Origin: Methanobrevibacter smithii ATCC 35061 | GTDB taxonomy: Archaea > Methanobacteriota > Methanobacteria > Methanobacteriales > Methanobacteriaceae | Direction of reading: 5' to 3' | Length of the DNA stretch: 64,000 nt | NCBI RefSeq assembly: GCF_000016525.1 | Contig: NC_009515.1 | Span: forward strand, 1,018,501 to 1,082,500 | Shown: one piece after another, positions 10,051-18,768 of the stretch | Position numbering within the stretch: the first letter of the stretch is position 1 | Layout: each line of letters starts with the position of its first letter | Notes under the pieces: generated by a model | The model's input: the letters and a program-made list of their open reading frames with translations, nothing else | The model's database searches: none | Told to the model about the DNA's origin: nothing | Translations under genes and position numbers: made by a program

Positions 10051-10298
10051 CAGGAACCATCCCTTTGTGTTTTCTTAACAGCCAATACTAAAAATACAGG
10101 AACAATAGCTGCACCAACAATAGCTTGTGTTAAAGCAACATCCGGAGCAAGTAAAAGTTGGAAAAGCACTGCAAGAGCACCACCAGAAAATCCTGTTAAA
10201 ATTGCTGCTTTTAACAAATCTTTTTGAATAAGAGCAAGAATCGCACTTAAAACTGTAATAATCATTAATATAATACTTAACATCTTATTCATCCTCAC
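10050..10298 (-). CDS. ehbD: EhbD, DUF4040/MbhD-like membrane subunit
   Basis: 82 residues with three helices. The middle region [18 protein letters not shown] and the [20 protein letters not shown] stretch are characteristic of the DUF4040 domain, found fused inside MnhA and as separate MbhD in membrane hydrogenases. The start codon lies inside ehbC (14-nt overlap). Its presence with ehbH shows that the MnhA C-terminal region is split over separate genes here. Confidence 0.87.
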   Translation of the reverse strand: MRMNKMLSIILMIITVLSAILALIQKDLLKAAILTGFSGGALAVLFQLLLAPDVALTQAIVGAAIVPVFLVLAVKKTQRDGS

Positions 10299-10716
10299 TA
10301 ATCTCTAATGTAGAAATAGAAAATTTAATACTATCCTCATTACTCTCATCTGATTTATTTTCCATTTCTTTAACTTTATTTATATTATGAACAAACGGAT
10401 TTTCATCGTCTGAACTTTCAACTTCCACTTCTTTATTTTTTAAATTATTTACTTTATCTTCTGAGTTATAAAAAGCATTAGCTATTGCATGTGCTGTAAA
10501 TGGTGCTATAACTAAATAAATACCTGCTAAAAGATATTGTTGCAACCCAATCATTGCTATAATAAATGCAACATCAAAAACACCAACAATATGAATTCTT
10601 GCATAAATCAAATTATTCATATTTTTATCCAGGGTTAAAAATCCAATTGCAGATATTATCATTAAAATAGCTGAAATAATAAGAAGAATAGACTGAATCA
10701 ACTCAACTGCAAACAT
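10285..10716 (-). CDS. ehbC: EhbC, MnhG-like subunit with an acidic tail
   Basis: 143 residues. The first 87 form an MnhG/MrpG-type domain of three helices ([20 protein letters not shown], typical cytoplasmic loop). The last 55 or so are a hydrophilic, acidic tail ([16 protein letters not shown] and beyond) not needed for the MnhG fold. MrpG proteins are usually near 100 residues, so the tail is an addition, perhaps a docking segment for a soluble partner (inference). The start adjoins the ehbB stop. Confidence 0.85.
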   Translation of the reverse strand: MFAVELIQSILLIISAILMIISAIGFLTLDKNMNNLIYARIHIVGVFDVAFIIAMIGLQQYLLAGIYLVIAPFTAHAIANAFYNSEDKVNNLKNKEVEVESSDDENPFVHNINKVKEMENKSDESNEDSIKFSISTLEISEDE

Positions 10717-10997
10717 TAGTCATCTCCCCCTTGTGTAACAGCAAAAGCAACAGTCCCTATAAATCCAAAAAGCACTAAAGCTAATGAAATATCTTTAAAG
10801 AATGATATGTCATACATATCCCCAACAACAAGTAAAGATAATGCAAAAGCTACAACTACAACAGAACTGCTTAAAAGCCCCATTGTTGTAGATTTATAAG
10901 CACTTGCCCTTAACGCAGCAAGCATCATTATCATTGATGCAATAACCACAAAATATTTTGAAATAAATAATATGTCCATTACTATCCCACTCAACAA
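10716..10997 (-). CDS. ehbB: EhbB, MnhF-like membrane subunit
   Basis: 93 residues with three helices and the MnhF-type short loop. Its last base overlaps ehbC. Placed second in the operon, as in Methanothermobacter Ehb. Small subunits of this kind in Mrp antiporters are needed for assembly and ion transport. No unusual residues are visible beyond a polar C-terminal end (TQGGDD). Confidence 0.83.
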   Translation of the reverse strand: MLSGIVMDILFISKYFVVIASMIMMLAALRASAYKSTTMGLLSSSVVVVAFALSLLVVGDMYDISFFKDISLALVLFGFIGTVAFAVTQGGDD

Positions 10998-11019
10998 TTA
11001 TTTAAACATATAAAGAAAA

Positions 11020-11334
11020 CTACTCTAACATCTTCTTTATATATGGTTCAAAAGGAATAATATCTTCCTTACTTCTTGGAGAAATAGCAGCTACTTTAAT
11101 AATGTTATTTTCAGAATCCAAATCAACTGACAAAGTTCCCGGAGTTAAAGAAATACTGTTAGCCAAAATTGTTTGAGAAACAGGTCTCTCTAAAACTGTC
11201 TCGATTTCTACAACTACAGGATCAATATTTTGTCTCATAATTCCATTAAACGCAACATCAAAGGTTGCTTTAAGTATTTCATAAATAAGGTCTAAGAAAT
11301 AAATAATCCCATAACCTAGTCTAGTTAAAAACAT
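11020..11334 (-). CDS. ehbA: EhbA, MnhE-like first subunit of the Ehb operon
   Basis: 104 residues. An N-terminal membrane segment (GYGIIYFLDLIYEILKATF) is followed by a soluble MnhE-type domain with ILANSISLTPGTLSVDLD, the family's most conserved stretch. It is the first of 17 same-strand genes. The ATG has GGAGC about eight bases upstream, and a TATA-like tract (TTTTATATTTTA on the minus strand near 11375-11386) lies further up, so the operon promoter is probably here. The 22-nt gap to ehbB is among the larger ones in an otherwise overlapping operon. Confidence 0.86.
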   Translation of the reverse strand: MFLTRLGYGIIYFLDLIYEILKATFDVAFNGIMRQNIDPVVVEIETVLERPVSQTILANSISLTPGTLSVDLDSENNIIKVAAISPRSKEDIIPFEPYIKKMLE

Positions 11335-11664
11335 TAAATAAGCTCCATTTCGTAGATTAAAAAGTCAAAATAATAAAATATAAAATTGACTACATAAACA
11401 ATTATTAATTATCATGATTATTTATTATAAATGTATGCATTTAAATTTGAAGCAATAAAAAATTATTCAAATTTAAGAAAGTAATTGATAAACAAAAATT
11501 AACTATAAATTTTTCCCAAATTATTTAAAAATAATTACAATTAATCTAAAAAATTTACATCACATGCATAATCACTTAAACAAATCATAAAGCTCATTTT
11601 TAAAATAGAAAGATTTAATAACAACAAATACAAAAATTTAGATACACCTAAAAAAGTGATGTAA
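11335..11664. promoter_or_regulatory. Divergent intergenic region between ehbA and the ACR3-like gene
   Basis: 330 bp without a gene and extremely A+T rich. The left part must hold the ehb operon promoter. At 11553-11563 and 11656-11666 there is an 11-bp perfect inverted repeat (ATTTACATCAC / GTGATGTAAAT) whose right arm covers the ribosome-binding site and the AT of the ATG of the ACR3-like gene. A small palindrome ATCATGAT lies near 11413. I see no tRNA or long hairpin. Confidence 0.45.
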
Positions 11665-12614
11665 ATGGAAATTTTAGAAAAAGCTGAACCGGCAATAATC
11701 TTTTTAGCCATTCTGTTAGGGCTTGGATTAAGTAACCTCCCTCTTTTAACATCCAATAGTGGATCTTTAATAACTTTATTTTTTTATGTTTAATGTTATA
11801 TGGGCTGTTTCTGGAAGTTCCGCTTAAAGATTTAAAAAATAGCTTTAAAAATGTTAAATTCACATCCGCAAGCCTAATAATTAACTTTATCTGGACACCG
11901 CTTCTAGGATATTTTCTGGGAGTTCTATTTTTAAAAGGAAATATAGATATCTTAATCGGGTTTTTTATGCTTATACTAACCCCATGTACTGATTGGTACT
12001 TAGTATTTACAAAAATGGCAAAAGGAAATTTAAATTTGAGTTTTTCAATACTTCCAATAAATTTAATACTTCAGATTGTATTACTGCCAATATATCTAAT
12101 AATCTTCTTTTCAACCAGCAATTCCATGAATTATTATGAATTAGCTTACTCAATTTTAATTGTTATTGTAATCCCCTTTATTTTAGCGCAGCTGACAAAA
12201 TACATCTTAAAAAACAAAACAAAAATAAATGAAAAAATAACCCAACTTTTTTCAAAGTATCAGACAATATTTCTAGCTATTGCAGTATTTGGAATATTCA
12301 ATAGCGAAGGAAGAATTGTTTTTAATAATTTAAACTCAATTTTACTAATATTCATTCCATTAATCTTGTTTTTTATCATAAATTTTATCTTAGATTTTAT
12401 AGTAGCTAAAAATATGAAATTTAATTATGAAAACTATACAAGTCTGACAATGACCACTTTAGCTCGAAATTCCCCATTAGCCCTAGCTATTGCAGTAAAT
12501 TCATTTCCTGAAAGTCAATTAATATTAATTGGACTGGTAATTGGACCTTTAATAGAATTACCAGTTTTATATGGAATATCAAAGCTATTATTAGCAATTA
12601 AAAAAAGATATTAA
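11665..12614 (+). pseudogene. ACR3/BASS-type transporter (arsenite efflux-like), frameshifted
   Basis: Two frames together make one 316-residue protein. The ATG at 11665 (after GTGATG) gives 42 residues, ending at TAA 11791. The rest continues in another frame to 12614. The break lies at a run of seven T (11779-11785); one extra T would join LITLFF to LCLMLYGLFLEVPLK and restore the frame. The protein has about nine to ten membrane spans and the ACR3-like stretches NFIWTPLLGYFLG and LTPCTDWYLVFTKMAKGN. It could be a real mutation, a sequencing error, slippage-based expression or phase variation. Substrate is uncertain: the arsenite/antimonite efflux and bile-acid-symporter families are related, and no ars regulator or reductase adjoins it. 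Confidence 0.7.
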
Positions 12615-12645
12615 AAGAAACTAATTTAATCAAATAAATCCCACA

Positions 12646-13362
12646 TTATGAAAAATAAATATTTGGAAAAAAGTATTGCATCAACATGATTATTTCAAAC
12701 CTTCTTAAATAAATAGCTAATATGAGCAAAAGTACTATAGATAAAGTTCCAAATTGTTTATGGGACTTTTTAGAAGATAATGGGGCGAATAACTTTATTC
12801 CGGAAGGACTGAATGAATCCAGAACAATATGACTTAATAATCCTAAAAACAATCCTACAGCTATTTCAACATAATTTACAGATAGTGTTCCAAATAAAAA
12901 TAAACTAATAAAAAATAATGGCAAGAATATTAAGAGCAGTTTCTTATTCAGAAATAAAAAGCTTAAAAGAGCTATCAGAATAGCCATAAACAAATAAGAT
13001 GTAGGAATTATTGTTATATCCATAAGAATTTCATAGGCCCAAATAAGTATTAAAGAAACTGTCGCAGTTAATGTAAGTACACCAAAAATAGAGTGAGTGA
13101 AACTTCTGTGCTGGGAAAAATAAAAGACAGTTCCTAAAAATACTATTATTAAACCTAAATAATAAGGCAATTTTAAGATATAAAGAGATATAAACACTAT
13201 CAATCCCAAAATAATCATCTTATAGACATTATCTTTTTTAAATTTATGATCAAAATCAGGAATATTAGCACCAATTACACTTAAGGCAATAATTAGAGGA
13301 TTATTAAAAAACATTAAAGCCAAAATCAATGCAAATATTGTGTGTCCTTTATATGAAGACAA
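12646..13362 (-). CDS. YdjM-like membrane-bound metal-dependent hydrolase (DUF457)
   Basis: 238 residues with about six to seven membrane spans. Putative metal ligands match the YdjM family: KGHTIFALI at the N terminus, GANIPDFDHKF near residue 35, QHRSFTHSIFG near residue 90 and LSHIVLDSFSPSGIKLFAP near residue 190. In other organisms members are inner-membrane proteins of unclear substrate, some linked to envelope maintenance. The start is TTG at 13362, supported by GGTGAT just upstream and no better ATG. It ends 31 bp from the ACR3-like gene on the opposite strand. Confidence 0.8.
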   Translation of the reverse strand: MSSYKGHTIFALILALMFFNNPLIIALSVIGANIPDFDHKFKKDNVYKMIILGLIVFISLYILKLPYYLGLIIVFLGTVFYFSQHRSFTHSIFGVLTLTATVSLILIWAYEILMDITIIPTSYLFMAILIALLSFLFLNKKLLLIFLPLFFISLFLFGTLSVNYVEIAVGLFLGLLSHIVLDSFSPSGIKLFAPLSSKKSHKQFGTLSIVLLLILAIYLRRFEIIMLMQYFFPNIYFS

Positions 13363-13488
13363 AAAATCACCTTAACTTTAAATTATAAGTTAATATTACA
13401 AATTAATAGCGATAGCATTTGAAAAGTATTTAAAAAAATAGTTTATTTGAAAATGAAAATAACAATCTAAATTAAAGGCACTGAATCA

Positions 13489-14241
13489 TTATTTTTTAAA
13501 AAAAATTCCAAAATAAGATAAAAAACTTTTCATTTGCATTAAAGATTTTTCATCACTGCCTTTTCCAACTAAAGCAAATGGAGATAAAACCTCACCAGTA
13601 ACTGCAGGAACTCCTTTTAAATTGCAAACATCTTCAACTGCTCCTTTGTAAATTTTTCCTGCAAATTCAAAGCTGATTACTTTACTCCCCATTTGTGCTG
13701 AAATATAATTGGCTATTAAACAGCTTTCTGGAGAAGGATTTCTGCTTGAAAATACTGATTCAAATCCAGGATTACTATTTTTAGCTGTTGAATGAAAATC
13801 ACCAACAAAATTAACATCCAACTCATCAATAGCCTGCATGATTAAATTACTTAATGAATTTTTAATATGTGCTGACCTGTTTAAATCTCTTGAATTTAAA
13901 GTTCTTTCATTATTCATAGTAGCTTTTGGAGCTGCAAATGGAATAATATAAACAGTATTCTCTAATTTAGTATTGATTAATTCATTTAATAACCTTAAAC
14001 TGGCCAATTGTGAAGGAAGCTCATTGCCATGAATTCCAGAAATCATTAAAATATTTACTCCACCACTTCCCAATTTAAATATAGGTGTTCCAAAAACAGC
14101 TTGTTCTAAAATAAATTGATTTAAATGAGTCAATTCTATTTTTTCAAAAAGATATTTATTTTTAGAGATGTAGCCCCCAGAATTGTTTGAAATAAAACTC
14201 ATTTTCAAACCGTTAAAATCATCAAGTACTTCAAAATTCAT
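13489..14241 (-). CDS. AstE/AspA-type zinc deacylase
   Basis: 250 residues of the succinylglutamate desuccinylase/aspartoacylase family (M14-related). Zinc-binding HGNE occurs in SGIHGNELPSQLASLR (near residue 75), with the third ligand in GDFHSTAKN (near residue 145) and the arginine pair in NSRDLNRS (near residue 125). These enzymes remove acyl groups from amino acids or short chains; the substrate cannot be told from sequence. The gene is divergent from the helicase, with about 65 bp between. The ATG has no ribosome-binding site, so the mRNA may be nearly leaderless. Confidence 0.8.
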   Translation of the reverse strand: MNFEVLDDFNGLKMSFISNNSGGYISKNKYLFEKIELTHLNQFILEQAVFGTPIFKLGSGGVNILMISGIHGNELPSQLASLRLLNELINTKLENTVYIIPFAAPKATMNNERTLNSRDLNRSAHIKNSLSNLIMQAIDELDVNFVGDFHSTAKNSNPGFESVFSSRNPSPESCLIANYISAQMGSKVISFEFAGKIYKGAVEDVCNLKGVPAVTGEVLSPFALVGKGSDEKSLMQMKSFLSYFGIFFKK

Positions 14242-14306
14242 TACTTAATATTTACTTTAAAACTTTTATTTATATTATGACACAAAGTATAATTTAAGGG
14301 ATAAAA

Positions 14307-16283
14307 TTGAAAAAATATATCAAACAGTTAATTAAGCTTATAAATTATGAAAGAGATGCCGAAATTGAATTAATGACTAATGAAATAAAAAATTTGTCTC
14401 CAAAGAAAAGAGAATCATTAGGAAGAGCCATCAATAAAGTAAAAGGAAAATATTTAGGAAAACAGTTGGGTTCTCAAATTGTACAGTTCGGAAGGTCTGA
14501 AAAAATCGAAACAGAAATCAGTGTTGGAGACATGGTTCTAATTAGTACAGGTTATCCTTTAAGAAGCGATTTAACAGGAACAGTTGTTGAAAAAGGTGCC
14601 AGATTTATTAAAGTAGCTTTTGAAAAATCAATTCCAAAATGGGCTCTTAAAAAGAAAGTCAGAATTGATTTATATGCAAATGATGTTACTTTCAGACGAA
14701 TGGAAGATAACCTACTGCATTTAAACACAAAAGGGAAAAATGCTCTTGAATACTCCTTGAAAAAAAGAGACCCTAAAGAAAACAAGAAAGAAAAATATAT
14801 TGATTTTATAGACAAATCCCTTAATGAGTCTCAAAAAAATGCTGTTAGAAATGCAGTAAATACTGAAAATTTCTTTTTAATACACGGTCCTTTTGGAACA
14901 GGAAAAACAAGAACATTAGTTGAGTTAATCCAACAGGAAGTAAGGCAGAACAATAAAGTCTTAGTTACAGCTGAAAGCAATAGTGCAGTTGATAACATAT
15001 TAGACAGACTATCCCAAAATAAAAAATTAAAAATTACAAGATTAGGCCATCCCCAAAGAGTTTCAAAAGAAAATATCACATATTCTCTGGCTTATAAAGC
15101 TGAAAATCATCAATTGACCGGTAAAATTAATAAAAATTACAAAAGGATAGAACAAATAAGCGAAACAAGAGACCGATTCACCAAACCAACTCCTCAATAT
15201 CGCAGAGGATTTAGTGATTCAGATATTCTTTATAATGCATCAAAAGGCAAAGGTGGACGTGGAATAAATTCTTCCAAAATGGAATCCATGGCTAACTGGC
15301 TTTTAGAAAATGAAAAAATTAGTGAAATTCATGACAAAATTAAAAAACTTGAAAATAAAATAGTTAAAGATATTATTAACAGCAGTGACATTATTTTATC
15401 AACCAACTCCACAGCAGCTATTGAAGAAATAGCCAGAACAAAGTTTAATGTGGTAATTGTAGATGAAGCTTCCCAGGCAACAATTCCAAGCATTTTAATT
15501 CCATTATCCAAGGCCAGAAGATTTATTCTTGCAGGTGATCATAAACAATTGCCCCCAACGATAATAAGTAAAAAAGCACATTTTCTTGAAAAAACCTTAT
15601 TTGAAGAGTTAATTAAAAAATATCCCAATAAAGCAAGTTTACTGAATGTTCAGTATAGAATGAATAGCTTTTTAATGAAGTTTCCAAATTCAGAATTTTA
15701 CAATGGCAATTTGAAAAGCGATTCCAGTGTTGATGATATAAATCTTGACGAAATTATTGATTCGGAAGAGTTGTCCCGTCTAAAAGAAAGTGATGTTGAA
15801 AAACAGCTGCACAACAATTTGAAACCTCTATTATTCATTGACACGTCTAATTTAAAAAACAATGAAGAAAAACATTTAAAAGATTCCAAATCCATTATCA
15901 ACCAGAGCGAAGCGGCCATTGCTACTTCAATAGCTAAATTTTACCTGGGAACTGGAATTAATCCAAAGGATATTGGAATTATAAGTCCCTATGCAGATCA
16001 AGTCAATTTAATCCAGGACAAAATCCCCATTGAAGTAAAAAGTGTAGACGGTTTTCAGGGCCGTGAAAAGGAAATTATAATCATTTCAACTGTAAGAAGT
16101 AATAAAAATGGAAATATTGGATTTTTAAAAGATTTAAGAAGACTTAATGTGGCAATTACCAGAGCTAAAAGAAAATTAATAGTAATTGGCAATAAAAATA
16201 CTTTAAAAGGAAATTCCACATACTCGAAATTAATTAAATTTTGTGCAAAAAATGATTTGTTGATAAATTTTAGGCATACCTAA
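14307..16283 (+). CDS. Superfamily 1 helicase of the Upf1/Dna2/IGHMBP2 type
   Basis: 658 residues. Helicase motifs appear in order: Q-like LNESQKNAVRNA, Walker A HGPFGTGKTRT (near residue 195), motif Ia TAESNSAVDNIL, Walker B VIVDEASQATIP (near 388), motif III LAGDHKQLPPT, motif IV LNVQYRMN, motif V VDGFQGREKEIIIIS and motif VI RRLNVAITRAKRKL. The N-terminal 150 residues include a small beta-barrel-like region (VGDMVLISTGYPL), as in archaeal relatives. It probably unwinds DNA or RNA in repair or RNA metabolism. The start is TTG at 14307, preceded by AAGGG at a proper distance. It ends where the promoter of the putative small RNA begins. Confidence 0.88.
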   Translation: MKKYIKQLIKLINYERDAEIELMTNEIKNLSPKKRESLGRAINKVKGKYLGKQLGSQIVQFGRSEKIETEISVGDMVLISTGYPLRSDLTGTVVEKGARFIKVAFEKSIPKWALKKKVRIDLYANDVTFRRMEDNLLHLNTKGKNALEYSLKKRDPKENKKEKYIDFIDKSLNESQKNAVRNAVNTENFFLIHGPFGTGKTRTLVELIQQEVRQNNKVLVTAESNSAVDNILDRLSQNKKLKITRLGHPQRVSKENITYSLAYKAENHQLTGKINKNYKRIEQISETRDRFTKPTPQYRRGFSDSDILYNASKGKGGRGINSSKMESMANWLLENEKISEIHDKIKKLENKIVKDIINSSDIILSTNSTAAIEEIARTKFNVVIVDEASQATIPSILIPLSKARRFILAGDHKQLPPTIISKKAHFLEKTLFEELIKKYPNKASLLNVQYRMNSFLMKFPNSEFYNGNLKSDSSVDDINLDEIIDSEELSRLKESDVEKQLHNNLKPLLFIDTSNLKNNEEKHLKDSKSIINQSEAAIATSIAKFYLGTGINPKDIGIISPYADQVNLIQDKIPIEVKSVDGFQGREKEIIIISTVRSNKNGNIGFLKDLRRLNVAITRAKRKLIVIGNKNTLKGNSTYSKLIKFCAKNDLLINFRHT

Positions 16284-16294
16284 ACTTTTATATA
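16280..16294 (+). promoter_or_regulatory. BRE/TATA promoter of the putative small RNA
   Basis: The sequence CTAAACT then TTTATATA (16287-16294) overlaps the helicase stop codon. The same TATA octamer stands before the tRNA genes at 31795-31802 and 32831-32838 (minus strand). A start site about 25 nt downstream would fall near 16317. No long open frame follows on this strand, so the promoter points to a non-coding RNA. Confidence 0.6.
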
Positions 16295-16316
16295 CCAGAA
16301 CATACCAAGTAAATAG

Positions 16317-16457
16317 TAGAGAGAAAAAGTACCAACATACTTTTGAATCTCTAACTCTTAATTGGGGGGATTTTTTCTTAAATGTAAAACCCATATAACT
16401 TTTCAACCTCAATTATAAGACCCCAATTAAGAGTTCTCTTCTGTCAAACTATTTTTT
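16317..16457 (+). ncRNA. Putative structured small RNA of about 140 nt
   Basis: From the predicted start near 16317 the transcript would contain a first hairpin in which AGAGAGAAAAAGTA can pair with TACTTTTGAATCTCT (to 16352). A long second stem follows: AACTCTTAATTGGGG at 16353-16367 is a perfect 15-bp inverted match to CCCCAATTAAGAGTT at 16421-16435, enclosing a 53-nt A+T-rich loop. A T-run at 16451-16456 would terminate it. I do not recognise it as SRP RNA, RNase P RNA or a C/D-box RNA. Alternatives are a bidirectional terminator shared with the minus-strand gene that ends at 16488, or a miniature mobile-element remnant. Confidence 0.5.
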
Positions 16458-16487
16458 ATTAAACTTAACAAAGAAATTATAATATTT

Positions 16488-17222
16488 TTATGAAATGCTT
16501 TCAAAACCTTTTGTAGTCAGTAATTTTACAAAAGAACCACTTGGAGACATTACAATATTTCCTTTAGAATATTCTTCTAGAGCTACCTTGGTCATTGTAC
16601 TTTTCTTAACTGGATCTTTAGAAGCTTCAGAAAGTGCTTTAACTAACACCATTACAGCATCACCCCTGGACATATTTCCAGTTATTCCATCATCCCTTCC
16701 ATGATATCCAGAGTAATTATCATTTTGTCTTACAATATCTGTTGCACCAAGATCCGTTTCAACCCCGTCAACTTTAAGTGGCCTAATTGAATCTATAATG
16801 GCATCCAATCCGTCATCATATATAATTACTACTGCATCAGCATGCATTCCAGTATTAGCTTCTACAATTTCCTTTGCATATTCCATACCCTGTTCCGGGC
16901 CATCCCACAGACAGTCATGAAGACGCATTGGCCCTTCAAGACCACCTAAAGCTTGTTTTGTAGGATGAGTCATTCCACCAGGATATACAGGAGTATAATT
17001 AGCTATAGTTCCATTTTCCAGTTTAACCATGTATGCCATATCTACACCACCACCAGGCTGTTCATCTTTGTCACTAGCCAGGACCAATATGTTTTTATCA
17101 CCTGAAGCCAGACTAGGACCTCCTAAAAAGAAACTTCCTACAAATGCAAATATCCCAATAATACATACAATAAGGATAAGTATAATCAGTTTTTTTCTTC
17201 TGTTCATATTCCCACATATCAA
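16488..17222 (-). CDS. Membrane-anchored extracytoplasmic protein, DUF4012-like
   Basis: 244 residues. One N-terminal membrane anchor (KLIILILIVCIIGIFAFVGS) is preceded by NRRKK, so the bulk lies outside the cell. The outer domain has KNILVLASDKDEQPGGGVDM and VYPGGMTHPTKQALGG, a pattern seen in methanogen proteins annotated as DUF4012 and distantly recalling LytR-CpsA-Psr domains that act on cell-wall polymers; that link is inference. Two starts are possible, ATG at 17222 or at 17207 (MNRRKK); the second has a GGGA just before it. It is monocistronic, with a long A+T-rich gap upstream. Confidence 0.65.
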   Translation of the reverse strand: MICGNMNRRKKLIILILIVCIIGIFAFVGSFFLGGPSLASGDKNILVLASDKDEQPGGGVDMAYMVKLENGTIANYTPVYPGGMTHPTKQALGGLEGPMRLHDCLWDGPEQGMEYAKEIVEANTGMHADAVVIIYDDGLDAIIDSIRPLKVDGVETDLGATDIVRQNDNYSGYHGRDDGITGNMSRGDAVMVLVKALSEASKDPVKKSTMTKVALEEYSKGNIVMSPSGSFVKLLTTKGFESIS

Positions 17223-17519
17223 ATATTTTTTTACATTTATTTTAACTTAATATAATAAATAATTTTTCTTTTCTTAAACATACTTTTTAATTAATGAAAC
17301 AATATAATAAGACACTTCCCACATTATTTAATTAAAAAAATCAAAATAATTTTCTAAAATGGAAAAAAATTAGATTTTAAAAATATAAAACAAATTTGCA
17401 ACAAACAAAGAAAAAATAAATTACAAAATTAACTGATAAATTAAAAACACTGATTTTAAATTAATATTAAATACTATTAAAAATAGAAATTAATTTATAA
17501 TATTTATTATGGTGATCAA
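17223..17519. promoter_or_regulatory. A+T-rich intergenic region upstream of argG
   Basis: About 297 bp without a gene between divergent units. A TATA-like TTTATAATA is near 17491-17499 and GGTGATC stands just before the argG ATG. I see no repeat, riboswitch or hairpin of note in the rest. Confidence 0.4.
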
Positions 17520-18695
17520 ATGGACAAAGTAGTTCTTGCATTCAGTGGTGGATTAGACACTTCTGTTTGTGTTAAATTATTAGAAGAAAAATATGATGTT
17601 GAAGTTATTACTGCATGTGTAGATGTAGGACAAGGCGATGAAGAAATAGCTAAAGCTGAAAAAATGGCAAAAGAAATAGGCGGCTATAAACACTACACTA
17701 TTGATGCTAAAGAAGAATTTGCAAATGAATACATAGCTAGAGGAATAAAAGCAAATGCAGAATATGAAGGATACCCATTAAGTACTGCACTTGCAAGACC
17801 TTTAATTGCTCAAAAAATTATCGATATTGCCAAAAAAGAAGGAGCAACAGCTATTGCACACGGATGTACTGGAAAAGGAAACGATCAATTCAGATTTGAA
17901 GCTGTTATTTTAGCTATGTCTGATTTAGATATTATTGCACCAATCAGAGAATTAAACTTAACAAGAACTGAAGAACAAGCTTATGCTGCTGAAAAAGGCA
18001 TCAAATTAAACTCTGATAAAATTTACAGTATTGATGAAAACATTTGGGGAAGATCCATTGAGGGGGATATTTTAGAAGATCCTGCAAATGAACCTCCTGA
18101 AGAAATTTATGCATGGACTGCTTCTGCTGAAGATGCACTTGACACCCCTCAAAAAGTATCTATTGAATTTGAAGAAGGTATCCCAGTAGCTATAAATGGA
18201 GAAATGATGCCCCTTATTGACATTATTAAAGAAGCTAATAAAATTGCTGGTGAAAATGGTATTGGTAGAGTAGATACTATTGAAAACAGAATGATCGGAC
18301 TTAAAAGTAGGGAAACCTATGAAGTTCCAGGTGCTAAATTACTGATTGCGGCTCACCAGGCATTAGAGGAATTAGTACTTACTACTGATGAATTAAGATT
18401 TGCAGAGTACATGAGTACACTTTATGCTGATTTAGTATACAGAGCATTATGGCAAGAACCTTTAAGAGAAGATATCGATCAAGCTATTGACCATATGCAA
18501 AGAAGAGTAAGTGGTGAAGTTACAATGAAACTCTTTAAAGGTTCCATTGCACCATTAACCAGAGAATCTCCTTTCAGCTTACACAGTATTGAACAAATTA
18601 CTTTTGAAGATAAAGAAACTGATCAAAGAGAAGTTGAAGGTATGATCAAATACCACGGTTTGCAGGCTGCAAACTATCAAAAACTTAACAGATAG
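17520..18695 (+). CDS. argG: Argininosuccinate synthase
   Basis: 391 residues, the usual length. It joins citrulline and aspartate with ATP to form argininosuccinate, the penultimate step of arginine synthesis, in the cytoplasm. The ATP-pyrophosphatase P-loop [12 protein letters not shown] is at residues 6-17. Other family stretches are [15 protein letters not shown] near residue 118 and the C-terminal [14 protein letters not shown]. The start has a good GGTGATC site. It is a single-gene unit with its own promoter and a strong hairpin terminator. Confidence 0.97.
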   Translation: MDKVVLAFSGGLDTSVCVKLLEEKYDVEVITACVDVGQGDEEIAKAEKMAKEIGGYKHYTIDAKEEFANEYIARGIKANAEYEGYPLSTALARPLIAQKIIDIAKKEGATAIAHGCTGKGNDQFRFEAVILAMSDLDIIAPIRELNLTRTEEQAYAAEKGIKLNSDKIYSIDENIWGRSIEGDILEDPANEPPEEIYAWTASAEDALDTPQKVSIEFEEGIPVAINGEMMPLIDIIKEANKIAGENGIGRVDTIENRMIGLKSRETYEVPGAKLLIAAHQALEELVLTTDELRFAEYMSTLYADLVYRALWQEPLREDIDQAIDHMQRRVSGEVTMKLFKGSIAPLTRESPFSLHSIEQITFEDKETDQREVEGMIKYHGLQAANYQKLNR

Positions 18696-18725
18696 CTTAA
18701 ACAGCTATCTTAAATTACTTTTTTT
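18690..18725 (+). terminator. argG terminator
   Basis: Perfect 8-bp inverted repeat AGATAGCT / AGCTATCT (18690-18697, 18703-18710) overlapping the argG stop codon, followed by a run of T at 18718-18725. Confidence 0.75.
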
Positions 18726-18730
18726 AAAAA

Positions 18731-18768
18731 AAAATAAAAATTAGTTACTATCAACTAATAGCAACTAA
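18731..18768 (-). terminator. Aquaporin gene terminator, opposing that of argG
   Basis: On the minus strand TTAGTTGCTAT and ATAGTAACTAA (plus-strand arms 18758-18768 and 18741-18751) form an 11-bp stem with one mismatch that includes the stop codon. A T-rich tract follows. It faces the argG terminator, so the two genes have separate convergent terminators. Confidence 0.65.

Noticed and set aside
11405-11430. Palindrome ATCATGAT upstream of ehbA as an operator
   Set aside because: Only 8 bp are symmetrical and such matches are expected by chance in this A+T-rich tract.
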